From an uncultured Oscillospiraceae bacterium (GTDB taxonomy: Bacteria > Bacillota > Clostridia > Oscillospirales > Acutalibacteraceae): 64,000 nucleotides of DNA. Position numbers and translations under genes: made by a program. The stretch is taken from NCBI GenBank assembly GCA_900549825.1, contig URQB01000001.1, positions 186,001-250,000 of the forward strand. Reading direction: 5' to 3'. Below the pieces are notes generated by a model. That model did no database searches. It worked only from the letters and a program-made list of their open reading frames with translations, and was not told where the DNA came from. Below are positions 31,901-40,201 of the stretch, in pieces. Numbering within the stretch: position 1 is the first letter of the stretch; each line of letters opens with the position of its first letter.

Positions 31901-32323
31901 CTACCTATAAAAATTTTTCAAAATTTCCGCAAGATTTTTTACACCCCGGCGGATACTGCTGCAAACCGCGCTTTCCGCCACGTTTTCAGCGCGGGCAATT
32001 TCGGTTTTGCTCTTGCCCAGGATGTAATGGGCATATACCCTCCGGGCCTGGATGGGCGGGAGTTGATCAATGGCGGCATAGAGGATGGAGCGGTTTTCCT
32101 CGTCCAGAATGATCTCCTCCGGGCTCAGGGGCGGGAACATCACATCCGGCTCAAAGCCGGGGTCAACGTCCAGGGAGCACTCGCCGCGCTCCCGCTTGCG
32201 GCATTTGTAGCTGTCACACTGACGGCCCCCGGTGGAGAGGGTAACGGCGATTTCGTCGGAAACTTCCAGGATGATATTTTCGGTCAGGTGGGGATAATAG
32301 CGGTTCAATTTGATGATTGTCAT
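31901..32323 (-). CDS. Sigma-70 region-4-like regulator of the mobile element
   Basis: The ATG at 32323 follows GGAGGTTACAT; the 140-residue product starts MTIIKLNRYYPHLTENIILE. The C-terminal half has a sigma region-4 type helix-turn-helix: IDQLPPIQARRVYAHYILGK, then SKTEIARAENVAESAVCSSI. The N-terminal half is acidic and lacks region 2. Such short sigma-like proteins are common in Tn916/Tn1549-type and related elements, where they control transfer genes. An upstream in-frame ATG at 32434 is rejected, because it runs through a palindrome copy. Confidence 0.8.
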   Translation of the reverse strand: MTIIKLNRYYPHLTENIILEVSDEIAVTLSTGGRQCDSYKCRKRERGECSLDVDPGFEPDVMFPPLSPEEIILDEENRSILYAAIDQLPPIQARRVYAHYILGKSKTEIARAENVAESAVCSSIRRGVKNLAEILKNFYR

Positions 32324-32407
32324 ATGTAACCTCCATTTCGATATTGGCGGAAAGGAGCAGATCGAAATGGAGGAGGCGGGGAGCGGCACCCAGGAGTGCC
32401 GTCCTCT

Positions 32408-32432
32408 GCCTCTGGACACGGTGTCTAGAGGC
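32408..32432. repeat. 25-bp palindrome, copy 2 (GCCTCTGG type)
   Basis: Arms GCCTCTGGACAC and GTGTCTAGAGGC flank a central G, with one mismatch in the dyad. It lies 85 bp upstream of the sigma-like gene start. Confidence 0.85.
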
Positions 32433-32797
32433 ACCGCCGGAATAGAAACACGCCCGCATAGCGCAAGGCTATACGGACGTGAGGGGGCGACGGAATATTA
32501 CAATTTTCGCAGTTGCGGTCAGGGCTTCCCGTCAGCGGGGGTGGGCTTTTTTTGACAGCAAACTACAAGAAAAGGACATGGCAATACCTCCCGGATACCG
32601 CCGTGTCCTTAAAAATGGGCGACTTTAATACACCCTCTGTTTTCCATTTTTTCAAAAGAAAGCGGCGGCTTGAAATTTGATATTTCAAAACCGCCGCAAG
32701 GCTACTTGTTCTTTTGTTTAGGCGCACAGATACCAGCCGCCAGAACAACGGTTTTTTTATTTACCGTTGGGCAGATAATATTTTCTATATCAATGGC
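32433..32797. other. Gene-free stretch with terminator-like hairpin
   Basis: No gene is supported between the sigma-like gene and trmO. A long hairpin, GCGGCGG (32662-32668) with CCGCCGC (32691-32697) and inner TGAAAT/ATTTCA pairs, lies 100 bp after the trmO stop and probably ends the merR-trmO transcript. Confidence 0.5.
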
Positions 32798-33277
32798 TTA
32801 CTCAAAATTGAAAACCTGTTCCCAATCAAAGTAACCTGATTGTTCGGTACTTTTCGGCCAGTCACTACACCACATAGGCACGCCGGGGGCTTCTACCCTG
32901 TCAAGACTGGGAGTATAAGGTTTAATATCAAGTATAGGTGTATCATTTTTTGCGTCAATGAAAGTGACTTGAATAATTCCTTGTTCAAAATCTATGTTGA
33001 TAATTTCTACCGCTGTTAATGCGATAGGATTAGGCCGAAACGGTGATCTTGTAGCAAATACACCCATAACGGGCGGTGCCCCTTTATAGGGCTGTTCTGT
33101 TTGCAAAATATTGCGGTCTGTTTGATTGTCGCAATCGCTAAACCACCATATCACGTTAATATGGCTAAATCCATCCAACGCAAGCAGTCCCGGAATGTAT
33201 TCCGGGGCCAATTTAATAAACACCCCCTTTTCGTCATTTTCTACTTTACCGATGGGCTTCAACTGATAATCTTGCAT
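32798..33277 (-). CDS. trmO: TrmO-like tRNA (t6A37-N6) methyltransferase
   Basis: The 159-residue protein has the single-domain TsaA/YaeB (TrmO) fold: YQLKPIGKVEN at the N-terminus, FSHINVIWWFSDCD, VMGVFATRSPFRPNPIALTA (the family signature) and DTPILDIKPYTPSLDR. TrmO methylates t6A37 of tRNA-Thr using SAM. The ATG at 33277 follows AGGAGGAATATCC. It lies 99 bp after merR on the same strand, inside the mobile element, so it is probably cargo. Cargo versions often lie with resistance or stress genes; the exact target here is not proven. Confidence 0.88.
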   Translation of the reverse strand: MQDYQLKPIGKVENDEKGVFIKLAPEYIPGLLALDGFSHINVIWWFSDCDNQTDRNILQTEQPYKGAPPVMGVFATRSPFRPNPIALTAVEIINIDFEQGIIQVTFIDAKNDTPILDIKPYTPSLDRVEAPGVPMWCSDWPKSTEQSGYFDWEQVFNFE

Positions 33278-33376
33278 GGATATTCCTCCTTTTTTCGTTT
33301 GCAAGCCCAGTATAATACCTCACACCATGTCAGATACAAGAGGAAAAATGAAATTATCTGAATCTAAATAGAAATT

Positions 33377-34189
33377 TCATTTAAGCTCTAATGGTATTTG
33401 TAGTTCGGTCAAATACTTTTTTGGTTCACTCTCATTCCATGGCCCTCTATGCACGATTTGCCGCATAGGGCAGGACATCCGATATTTACTATTCTTTTGT
33501 AACCATTCAGCAAATGCGATATATGCCCCTTTAATATTTGAAAAATTGCCATATACCATTGTGCAAGCCATAATGGGAACAGCCTCCACTACACGGAAAC
33601 GGAATGACGCTATATTCTCGTATATCTGGCTTACATGAGCGCACAGTTCAATATCAACGTCCTGTTCCCTAAAGTCAGTATCGTGGCAGATGGTGAACGT
33701 ACTTCCCGATATTTCTATCTTGTGTGTTCTCACAAAGGTGCATAGCTCTTTCCATAAGTCACCCTCAGAATAGTACGTTGGCACAATCCTGCGTAAAGAG
33801 AGTACACAATACTCTGGAATTGATTTGATTGAAATGTTGTAATGTAATTCACCGCGATCTCCTTGAATTTCCTTTTTTGCAACTGCTATTTTTAGCAATT
33901 TCTCTTGTGCAGTTTCTATTGTCTGTTCAATTTCTATCCGCTTTTTTTCAAGATAACCAAGGAGTGCGTCGTCATCCATTTCAAACGCACAAGAAATTTC
34001 TGAAACATTAAATCCGCTGTCACGCAGATACAATATCCTGTTTAAGCGAGGTATCTGCTCCACAGAGTATAATCGATGCCCCGTCCATTGATCCACTTCC
34101 GCCGGTTCCAAAAGGTTGGCCTCGTCATAATATCGAAGCATACGGATAGATACTTGTGTCAACTTTGAGAATTCGCCTATTCTAAACAT
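33377..34189 (-). CDS. MerR-family regulator with GyrI-like sensor domain
   Basis: The ATG at 34189 follows AAGGAGGAATACC. The 270-residue protein has a MerR winged helix (residues 1-70; MFRIGEFSKLTQVSIRMLRY, YDEANLLEPAEVDQWTGHRL), a coiled coil (EKKRIEIEQTIETAQEKLLK) and a GyrI-like ligand-binding domain (from about 120). Such proteins sense drugs or small molecules, like BmrR. It is followed by trmO. A perfect dyad lies upstream. An upstream in-frame ATG at 34249 is not supported. Confidence 0.9.
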   Translation of the reverse strand: MFRIGEFSKLTQVSIRMLRYYDEANLLEPAEVDQWTGHRLYSVEQIPRLNRILYLRDSGFNVSEISCAFEMDDDALLGYLEKKRIEIEQTIETAQEKLLKIAVAKKEIQGDRGELHYNISIKSIPEYCVLSLRRIVPTYYSEGDLWKELCTFVRTHKIEISGSTFTICHDTDFREQDVDIELCAHVSQIYENIASFRFRVVEAVPIMACTMVYGNFSNIKGAYIAFAEWLQKNSKYRMSCPMRQIVHRGPWNESEPKKYLTELQIPLELK

Positions 34190-34232
34190 GGTATTCCTCC
34201 TTGCCGATTTCCTGCTATCGAGCTTATCATAA

Positions 34233-34263
34233 CCTTGAGATACTATCAAGGCTGTGTTATACT
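34233..34263 (+). promoter_or_regulatory. MerR-type operator and divergent promoter
   Basis: CCTTGA-GATACTA-TCAAGG (34233-34251) is a perfect 6-7-6 dyad. It covers the -35 TTGAGA (34235-34240) and spacer of a plus-strand promoter with -10 TATACT (34258-34263). The natural target downstream has been lost. Confidence 0.55.
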
Positions 34264-34266
34264 CTG

Positions 34267-34377
34267 CGGAATAGTGAAATTGATCGGATACTGAACGGCA
34301 TGGACGAAAAAGAGCTTATTATCATGGAGAGTGCCGTAGAGGGCATCCGCAAAGCCCGTGAAATGGAGGGGACGTAA
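34267..34377 (+). pseudogene. 3' remnant of an unidentified gene
   Basis: The frame reads RNSEIDRILNGMDEKELIIM and ends AREMEGT at TAA 34375-34377. It has no start and is cut at the MerR promoter. It resembles the C-terminal helix of a small regulator. This and the gap to 34580 contain debris; the relaxase that normally follows mobC is missing here. Confidence 0.35.
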
Positions 34378-34508
34378 GGAAAACGTCGCCTCCGTTTTTT
34401 CGCGGTGTTTCCCGGGGAGCGCGTTAGCGGCAAGCAGGGCAAGTGTATAACACTTGCCATTTTCGTTCCGCGAAAATGCTTGTTGAGGTGCCCCCAAACC
34501 CGCCGGAA

Positions 34509-34533
34509 GCCTCTGGACACCGTGTCCAGAGGC
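34509..34533. repeat. 25-bp palindrome, copy 3 (perfect)
   Basis: Arms GCCTCTGGACAC and GTGTCCAGAGGC around a central C form a perfect 12+1+12 dyad. It lies 48 bp past the mobC stop. Confidence 0.9.
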
Positions 34534-34580
34534 TTCTGCTGTCTGCGGCCTCGTCGCTGACGCTCCTGGGCCTTATGCGC

Positions 34581-34982
34581 TTACAGTGCCACCACCTCCG
34601 AAAGTTTCTCCAGCAGTTCGGAGAGCGGCCTCCATAAATCCGCATAATCTTTTTGCAGAGATTTAATTTCTTCGGGGTAAACCCCGCCATAGATATTTGC
34701 CTGGACAGCGATTTGATTAAGGTTATTTGCACAACGTCGCTGCAAGGAAACGATCTCCTTAACAGGTACAAGGTCAAGATGGAGCACATAGCCGTTGAGG
34801 GCCATTTTCCGCATATAGGCCGAAAGGTTACGGATGCCAGCATCCGCCATGCGCTCCCGGATTTTCGCCTGTTCGTCCGGGGACAGCCAGACACAGACGG
34901 ACGTGCTCCGAATACGTTTTTTCCCAGCGACCAGCGTTGACTGGTTTTCGGACATATAAGACGTTGATTTTCTGCCGCTCAT
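34581..34982 (-). CDS. mobC: MobC-like mobilization protein
   Basis: The ATG at 34982 follows AGGAGGTATCT. The 133-residue product has a ribbon-helix-helix part (IRSTSVCVWLSPDEQAKIRE) and the MobC signature: RMADAGIRNLSAYMRKMALN, then LQRRCANNLNQIAVQANIYG. MobC proteins help the relaxase open DNA at oriT of mobilizable plasmids and integrative elements. No relaxase gene follows it in the window, so self-contained mobilization is unlikely. Confidence 0.87.
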   Translation of the reverse strand: MSGRKSTSYMSENQSTLVAGKKRIRSTSVCVWLSPDEQAKIRERMADAGIRNLSAYMRKMALNGYVLHLDLVPVKEIVSLQRRCANNLNQIAVQANIYGGVYPEEIKSLQKDYADLWRPLSELLEKLSEVVAL

Positions 34983-35258
34983 AGATACCTCCTGTAAATT
35001 CAGATGTTGACAGTATTTCGGTAAATCGGGCCTGGGGAATGATACTACACCACCCCTCACAGAATCGGGGCCGGAAACCCTTGCGGGGCAAGGAATTGAA
35101 ATTGCTAATTGTCCACACATCAGCCTTGGAAAGAAAACGATTTGAGAGGAAGCGGTTCGACCCTATCCCCCCGCCCTTTTCCTATCCAGGGAAAGGGCGC
35201 GACGGGGGATACATCCAGCAGAGCCTCCGTGGACGAAACGGGGAAAATGGGCAGGGTC

Positions 35259-35283
35259 ACTTCTGGTCACGGTGTCCAGAAGT
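35259..35283. repeat. 25-bp palindrome, copy 4 (ACTTCTGG type)
   Basis: Arms ACTTCTGGTCAC and GTGTCCAGAAGT flank a central G. The sequence is the reverse complement of copy 1 except for the central base. Confidence 0.85.
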
Positions 35284-35289
35284 CACACA

Positions 35290-35325
35290 AAAACACCGCT
35301 CCGATTTTACCGGAAGCGGTGTTTT
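35290..35325 (+). terminator. Terminator-like hairpin
   Basis: AAAACACCGCT pairs with AGCGGTGTTTT, with inner TCCG/CGGA pairs. It lies directly after palindrome copy 4. Confidence 0.7.
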
Positions 35326-35676
35326 GCGTAAAGTTGACAGCCCATTAAGTTGTTGTGTTTTTGTATGCTCTTGTTAAGGGAAGATATAATTGATAATTAC
35401 TAATATCAATTTTGAGGCAGGATAATCCTGCCTCTATTTTATTTCCTATTGAAAAAATTTCGTATAAGATTAATTTTCGTTATTTATACCATTATCATCT
35501 GCATTTTGTCAAAACTGCTTGACAAAATGATTATTTAGCGTTATAAAATAATTATAAAAAAATTTATAATAATTTAGTAAGTTTAGTAAATATAGTGTTA
35601 TAAGGTAGATTTTACTAATAAGTTTATTTTAATATTACTAACATAATGAAAATAACAAAAACAGGGAGAATATTTG

Positions 35677-36074
35677 TTGGACAAAATTAAATTTCAAAGT
35701 AAAAATATAGATACTTCAATGTCCATTAAAGAAATAATGGATTTGAGAACAGTATCGCAATCAGCTCATACAGTATTATTCGCAGTATTTTGACTACGAA
35801 TATGAGTATGCAGAAGATTATGTGCAGGACTCTTATATTGCAAGTAATTGATAATTCAATATCGTATAATCCTGATTATGCAGATAAAATGACTATTGAC
35901 AGGATGGTTGAAGAAAGAGCATTACATATTATTTCACAACTTAATAAACAAGAAAAAGAATTATATATCTCCTATTATTGGAAATACAAAAAATTAAAAG
36001 ATATAGCAATTGATTTAAATGTTACGCATGACACAATACGAAAGCGACACGAAGAATTAAAAAAAGTTATATAA
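35677..36074 (+). pseudogene. Degenerate sigma-70-type factor
   Basis: Three frames in succession give one sigma-like protein. From TTG 35677 the first reads DKIKFQSKNIDTSMSIKEIM. A second gives QLIQYYSQYFDYEYEYAEDY and VQDSYIA, like region 2. From about 35850 the third gives YNPDYADKMTIDRMVEERAL, KEKELYISYYWKYKKLKDIA and VTHDTIRKRHEELKKVI, like region 4. Two shifts separate them, so the gene is broken unless frameshifting occurs. The last frame could still yield a small region-4 protein. It lies 150 bp before the wall-binding-repeat gene. Confidence 0.5.
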
Positions 36075-36223
36075 AAAAATAAAATACTTTGAAAAATATT
36101 AAAATTTATGTTCACATTTTTTTAAAAATCAACACTATATATATGAGAGGAGCTTTTGCAAAATGTCGACAAAAAATTGAAAGACACTACATCATGCATT
36201 ATTACTGAAAAGGAGATTATTCA

Positions 36224-37441
36224 ATGAAAAGAAAAACAATTAAAAAATGGTTAATTTGCATGTTGTTTCTTATGGGAATAATAATTACAGAAATTAATGT
36301 AATACCAATGCAGAATGTTTTTGCAAAAGATAATAAACAAGACATAGAATATGGGATTGAAATGTCAGGTAATTTAAGTGTTTTTAATTTTGAACAAACA
36401 GTATATGCAGTAGATACTTCAATTGCATATACTACCGGTTCATCAGAAACTGGGACTTGGATTCGTGAAAGTAATGGTAAATGGTGGTACAGACATGCAG
36501 ATGGGTCATATACCAAAAATGCTTGGGAATACATTAACGGAAAATGGTATCACTTTGATAAGTATGGTTGGATGCAAACAGGATGGTTAAGTCTTAATGG
36601 TAAATGGTATTATCTAACTGATGATGGCGATATGGTAACAGGCTGGCAGAAAATAAACGGCAAGTGGTATTATTTTAACAATGACGGATCAATGCGAACG
36701 GGCTGGATACGCCTTGATGGTAAATGGTATTATCTAACTGATGATGGTGATATGGTAACAGGCTGGCAGAAAATAAACGGTAAGTGGTATTATTTTAACA
36801 ATGACGGATCAATGCAAACAGGCTGGATACGCCTTGATGGTAAATGGTATTACTTAACAGCTAATGGCGATATGGCAACGGGCTGGCAGAAAATCAGCGA
36901 CAAGTGGTATTATTTGAACGATGACGGAGCAATGCAGACGGGTTGGTATAACTGGAAAGCAGATACTTATTATTTGAAAAATAACGGAGCAATGGCAGTC
37001 GGCTGGACTGAAATTGACAGCTTGTGGTACTATTTTGATAATTCAGGGGCTATGTGCCGCAATCAATGGATAGGAAAGTATTATGTAAACCTTTATGGTG
37101 AATGGGTTGAAAACACGGAAATTACTTTTGATAAAGCCGTTGTAAAAATTGACATTGGATATTATGAGGGTGTTCCCGCAAACAGCCAAAAGGCTTCAAC
37201 CGACGATTCGGAAATTATCAGCCAATTAGTGGCATATCTTTCGGAATTAAAGGTGACAAACAGAAATATTGAGGAAAAGACAGGCGGATCCTGTTACACG
37301 GTTACGGTTTATTATATTGACGGAACAAGTAATAAATTTGATATTGTCAAGGATGATAGCGTTTTGTGGCATGAGGGCGTACCTTATGATGTGGATGTTC
37401 AGCAAATAGAAGCTGTTTGGGAAAATATATCAAAATATTAA
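36224..37441 (+). CDS. Secreted cell-wall (choline)-binding repeat protein
   Basis: The 405-residue protein starts MKRKTIKKWLICMLFLMGII, a signal peptide ending near VFAKD. Residues 75-290 hold about ten repeats of roughly 20 residues of the form GW..(I/L)(N/D)GKWYY(F/L)..DG.M.TG, the choline/glucan-binding type that docks on teichoic or glucan chains. Two 120-bp units (about 36600-36720 and 36720-36840) are nearly identical in DNA, a sign of recent duplication. The C-terminal 110 residues (ITFDKAVVKIDIGYYEGVPA) form an unknown domain, perhaps the active part. ATG 36224 has AAAAGGAG upstream. Very AT-rich. Confidence 0.9.
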   Translation: MKRKTIKKWLICMLFLMGIIITEINVIPMQNVFAKDNKQDIEYGIEMSGNLSVFNFEQTVYAVDTSIAYTTGSSETGTWIRESNGKWWYRHADGSYTKNAWEYINGKWYHFDKYGWMQTGWLSLNGKWYYLTDDGDMVTGWQKINGKWYYFNNDGSMRTGWIRLDGKWYYLTDDGDMVTGWQKINGKWYYFNNDGSMQTGWIRLDGKWYYLTANGDMATGWQKISDKWYYLNDDGAMQTGWYNWKADTYYLKNNGAMAVGWTEIDSLWYYFDNSGAMCRNQWIGKYYVNLYGEWVENTEITFDKAVVKIDIGYYEGVPANSQKASTDDSEIISQLVAYLSELKVTNRNIEEKTGGSCYTVTVYYIDGTSNKFDIVKDDSVLWHEGVPYDVDVQQIEAVWENISKY

Positions 37442-37489
37442 ATAGGGAGACGGTTCAATTTTTTGAAACAATATTGAATCTATCTAAAT

Positions 37490-37521
37490 GAGCCTATGCC
37501 AAATTAATTTGGCATAGGCTC
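37490..37521. terminator. Perfect hairpin after the wall-binding gene
   Basis: GAGCCTATGCCAAA pairs perfectly with TTTGGCATAGGCTC around TTAA. It has no T tract but is very stable. The 37522-37647 stretch holds only debris before mnmA. Confidence 0.7.
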
Positions 37522-37647
37522 GAATTGCTCTGCAATGATGATTTTTGAACAGCATACAAATTTGAATTAATTGACTTCCTTTTATCATTGAAAGATGCCG
37601 CTCCATCCTTTCCGGAGAGCAGCGCCACCAGTTGTTTTAGATGCGTA

Positions 37648-38721
37648 TTATTCCGCTGTGATCGTCCCGCCGCCGACCACGAGCTCGCCGTCATAAAAAA
37701 CGGCGGCCTGCCCGGGCGTGATCGCCCGCTGCGGCTCGTCGAATACGGCCCTGACACGGCTCTGCCCCGCCGGGTAGATCGTCGCGGGCTGGGCTGCGTG
37801 GCGATAGCGCGTTTTTGCCTGCACACGCATCGGGCCGGTAAGCGTGTCGATCGAGATAAAATTGACGCGCTCCACCGTCATTTCGCGGCGGAATAGCGCT
37901 TCATTCGAGCCAAGCGTAACCGTATTGTCCCGTGCGTTTTTTGCAAGGACATACATCGGCTTCCCAAAGGCAACGCCAAGGCCTTTGCGCTGCCCCACTG
38001 TATAGTGGATCAGCCCCTGATGCGTGCCGAGCGTATTGCCGTGGGTGTCGATAAACCGTCCCTGCGGGGAATCGGTCCCTGTATCGCGCCGGATAAAGGC
38101 CGCGTAATCGCCGTCCGGGATGAAGCAGATATCCTGGCTGTCCGGCTTTTGCGCGTTGACCAGGCCGTGCTGCCGCGCGATCGCGCGCACCTCGTCCTTG
38201 CGCAGGCTTCCCAAAGGGAACAACACGTGTGCGAGCTGCTCCTGCGTGAGCTGATAAAGCACATAGGTCTGATCCTTCTTTTCATCCAGCGCTTTTTTGA
38301 GCAGCCACCGGCCGGTTCCCGCATCCCGCTCTACACGGGCATAATGCCCGGTTGCCATCGCATCGAAGCCGCGGGCAAGCGCCTCATCCAGCAGCGCCCC
38401 GAATTTGATCGTCCGGTTGCAGTCGATGCAGGGGTTTGGCGTGTTCCCCGCGTGGTATTCGCTGATAAAGCGGTCGATTACCTGTGCGCGGAAACGGCCG
38501 AAAAAGGGAAATACCTCGTGCGGGAAACCGAGGCATTCCGCCACGCGGCGCGCATCCTCGATATCGGAGGGCGCGCCGCAGGCGCCTTCTTTTTCTTTCG
38601 AAGCCTTGGAAAACAGCTGTAGTGTGGCGCCGAGCAGCTCAAAGCCCGCCTCCAAAAGCAGGATTGCGCTCGCGGAGCTGTCTACGCCGCCGCTCATTGC
38701 CAGCATGACCTTTTTCGACAT
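37648..38721 (-). CDS. mnmA: tRNA-specific 2-thiouridylase MnmA
   Basis: The 357-residue protein starts MSKKVMLAMSGGVDSSASAI with the SGGVDSS PP-loop. The catalytic Cys is in GNTPNPCIDCNRTIKFG (about 95-111), the second Cys in SQDICFIPDGDYAAF, and GLIHYTVGQRKGLG follows. MnmA adenylates and thiolates U34 of Lys, Glu and Gln tRNAs, with sulfur from a desulfurase. ATG 38721 is nine bases after GGAAGG; nearer or earlier ATGs fit less well. The C-terminal barrel (AITPGQAAVFYDGELVVGGG) is complete. Confidence 0.97.
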   Translation of the reverse strand: MSKKVMLAMSGGVDSSASAILLLEAGFELLGATLQLFSKASKEKEGACGAPSDIEDARRVAECLGFPHEVFPFFGRFRAQVIDRFISEYHAGNTPNPCIDCNRTIKFGALLDEALARGFDAMATGHYARVERDAGTGRWLLKKALDEKKDQTYVLYQLTQEQLAHVLFPLGSLRKDEVRAIARQHGLVNAQKPDSQDICFIPDGDYAAFIRRDTGTDSPQGRFIDTHGNTLGTHQGLIHYTVGQRKGLGVAFGKPMYVLAKNARDNTVTLGSNEALFRREMTVERVNFISIDTLTGPMRVQAKTRYRHAAQPATIYPAGQSRVRAVFDEPQRAITPGQAAVFYDGELVVGGGTITAE

Positions 38722-38743
38722 CCATTCCATCCTTCCGACCCCG

Positions 38744-40180
38744 TCAGGACTGCCTGATGAGATACTCGTAAAATTCAATGATCTGCGTGATATTCTCTGT
38801 TGTGATATGCTCGTTGTTGCTGTGGATGCTCGCTACCTGTTCATTCGTGCAGACCATTGGAGAAAAGCGGTAAACTTTGTCGCAGATTTCGCAAAACTGG
38901 CTGGAATCGCTGCACATGAACATCAGATAGGGCGCGACCAGGGTATCCGGCCAGGTGGCATGCACGGCATTTTTGATCCGTTGCCAGTGCGGCCCATCAG
39001 CCGGGGAATTCGACGTGGGCAGGTTGCCCTTAAGCACGTGCGTTTCCAGCTCCTTGCAGCGCGCGGCCTTCCGGACATGCTCCACCACGCCCTCGACCGT
39101 TTCGCCTTCCGCCAGGCGGAAGTTTGCCACGGCCGTTACGCGGTCGGGCAGGACATTGGAGGCCTTGCTTCCCTGTGCTTGCGTAAAGGCGATCGTCGTG
39201 CGCATGAGCGCGCTTCCGATCGGGACGAACCGGCAGGCGAGCTTGATCAGCGGCATGAAAAAGCCGGTGTTCGCCAAAATGATTCGAATTGGGAAGGGAA
39301 GCGTGCGGCCCAGCACGTCGATGAGCTGCTTGACGGGCTCCGTCATCTTCATTTTAAACTGTTTCTTTTCCACCCGCTGTATCACTTTGCTCATCCGGCC
39401 GATCAGCGTATGCCTGGGCGGGTAGGCGGCATGGCCGCTCTTCCCGCGCAGGGTAAGCTCCAGGTCAACCTGCCCCTTCTCGCCTACGCCGATGACTGCA
39501 AGCGGCGTTTTCAGGCCGGGTAGAAAATCCGTTACGATCGTGCCGCCTTCGTCGAGCACAAAGGCGGGATGGATTTGCCGCGCCTTCAGCGTTTCCACAA
39601 TCGCGTGTACGGCCTTGCCCTCCACCTCCTCGTCGCAGCCAAAGGAAAAGTAGAGATCATGCGCCGGGACGAAACCCTCGCCGATCAGCTTTTCTGCAGC
39701 CTCCAGGATCCCGAATAGGGAGCATTTCGTATCCAGCGTCCCGCGTCCCCAGAGGCTGCCGTCCTTGACAATCCCGGCGAAGGGGTCAACATTCCACCCG
39801 TTTTCATCTGCGGGCACAACATCGTAATGCGCCATAAGGATGCCCGGATCCCGGTCCGTTTTTCCGGCCCAGCGGTAGAGCAGGCCACCGTTGATCACCT
39901 CACGTGTGCAGGTCTCATGCACGCGGGGGAACATTTTAACCAGCAGGGCGCGGAATTTTTCAAATTCTGCCTCGTCCACCATCGCCGGGTCGCGGCTGGA
40001 AACCGTTTTGCAGCGGATGAGCTGCGCGAGCCGCTCGGTAGCCCCGGCTTCATCGAGCTGCGGTTTTTCCATCGGCTCAAATTCCTCCTGCCGGGGGCGG
40101 AAAAGCGCCGCGCGCAGGAGAAGCACCAAGATCAGAAGCCCTAAAAGACACAGGGCGGCAATGACAATCCATTTTACCAT
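38744..40180 (-). CDS. Membrane-anchored M20-family peptidase
   Basis: The 478-residue protein has one N-terminal span (VIAALCLLGLLILVLLLRAA). The M20 zinc hydrolase has ILMAHYDVVPADENGW (metal His and catalytic Asp), LWGRGTLDTKCSLFG (bridging Asp) and SFGCDEEVEGKAVHAIV (Glu pair). The dimerisation domain is near VDLELTLRGKSGHAAYPPRH. It resembles PM20D1/carboxypeptidase-S proteins, which split or join N-acyl amino acids or small peptides. The two membrane proteins encoded upstream on the same strand may supply its substrate. Confidence 0.92.
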   Translation of the reverse strand: MVKWIVIAALCLLGLLILVLLLRAALFRPRQEEFEPMEKPQLDEAGATERLAQLIRCKTVSSRDPAMVDEAEFEKFRALLVKMFPRVHETCTREVINGGLLYRWAGKTDRDPGILMAHYDVVPADENGWNVDPFAGIVKDGSLWGRGTLDTKCSLFGILEAAEKLIGEGFVPAHDLYFSFGCDEEVEGKAVHAIVETLKARQIHPAFVLDEGGTIVTDFLPGLKTPLAVIGVGEKGQVDLELTLRGKSGHAAYPPRHTLIGRMSKVIQRVEKKQFKMKMTEPVKQLIDVLGRTLPFPIRIILANTGFFMPLIKLACRFVPIGSALMRTTIAFTQAQGSKASNVLPDRVTAVANFRLAEGETVEGVVEHVRKAARCKELETHVLKGNLPTSNSPADGPHWQRIKNAVHATWPDTLVAPYLMFMCSDSSQFCEICDKVYRFSPMVCTNEQVASIHSNNEHITTENITQIIEFYEYLIRQS

Positions 40181-40201
40181 ATACGGAGCGCTTCTTTCCT
40201 G

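Larger units (their letters stand above)
34983..35675. other. Possible oriT region, then AT-rich non-coding DNA
   Basis: Upstream of mobC lies a GC-rich hairpin (ATCCCCCCGCCCTTTTCC at 35165-35182 with GGGAAAGGGCG at 35189-35199), where oriT is usually found in mobC elements. Copy 4 of the palindrome (35259) and a terminator follow. From 35344 to 35675 the DNA becomes very AT-rich with no gene, marking the probable edge of the element. Confidence 0.45.

Noticed and set aside
36600..36960. Possible CRISPR-like direct repeats
   Set aside because: The repeats are in frame and encode the 20-residue wall-binding units; there are no unique spacers of fixed length. No CRISPR array was seen in the window.
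37522..37647. Protein-like minus-strand frame between the wall-binding gene and mnmA
   Set aside because: It runs in another frame into mnmA, has no start signal and is too short to identify.
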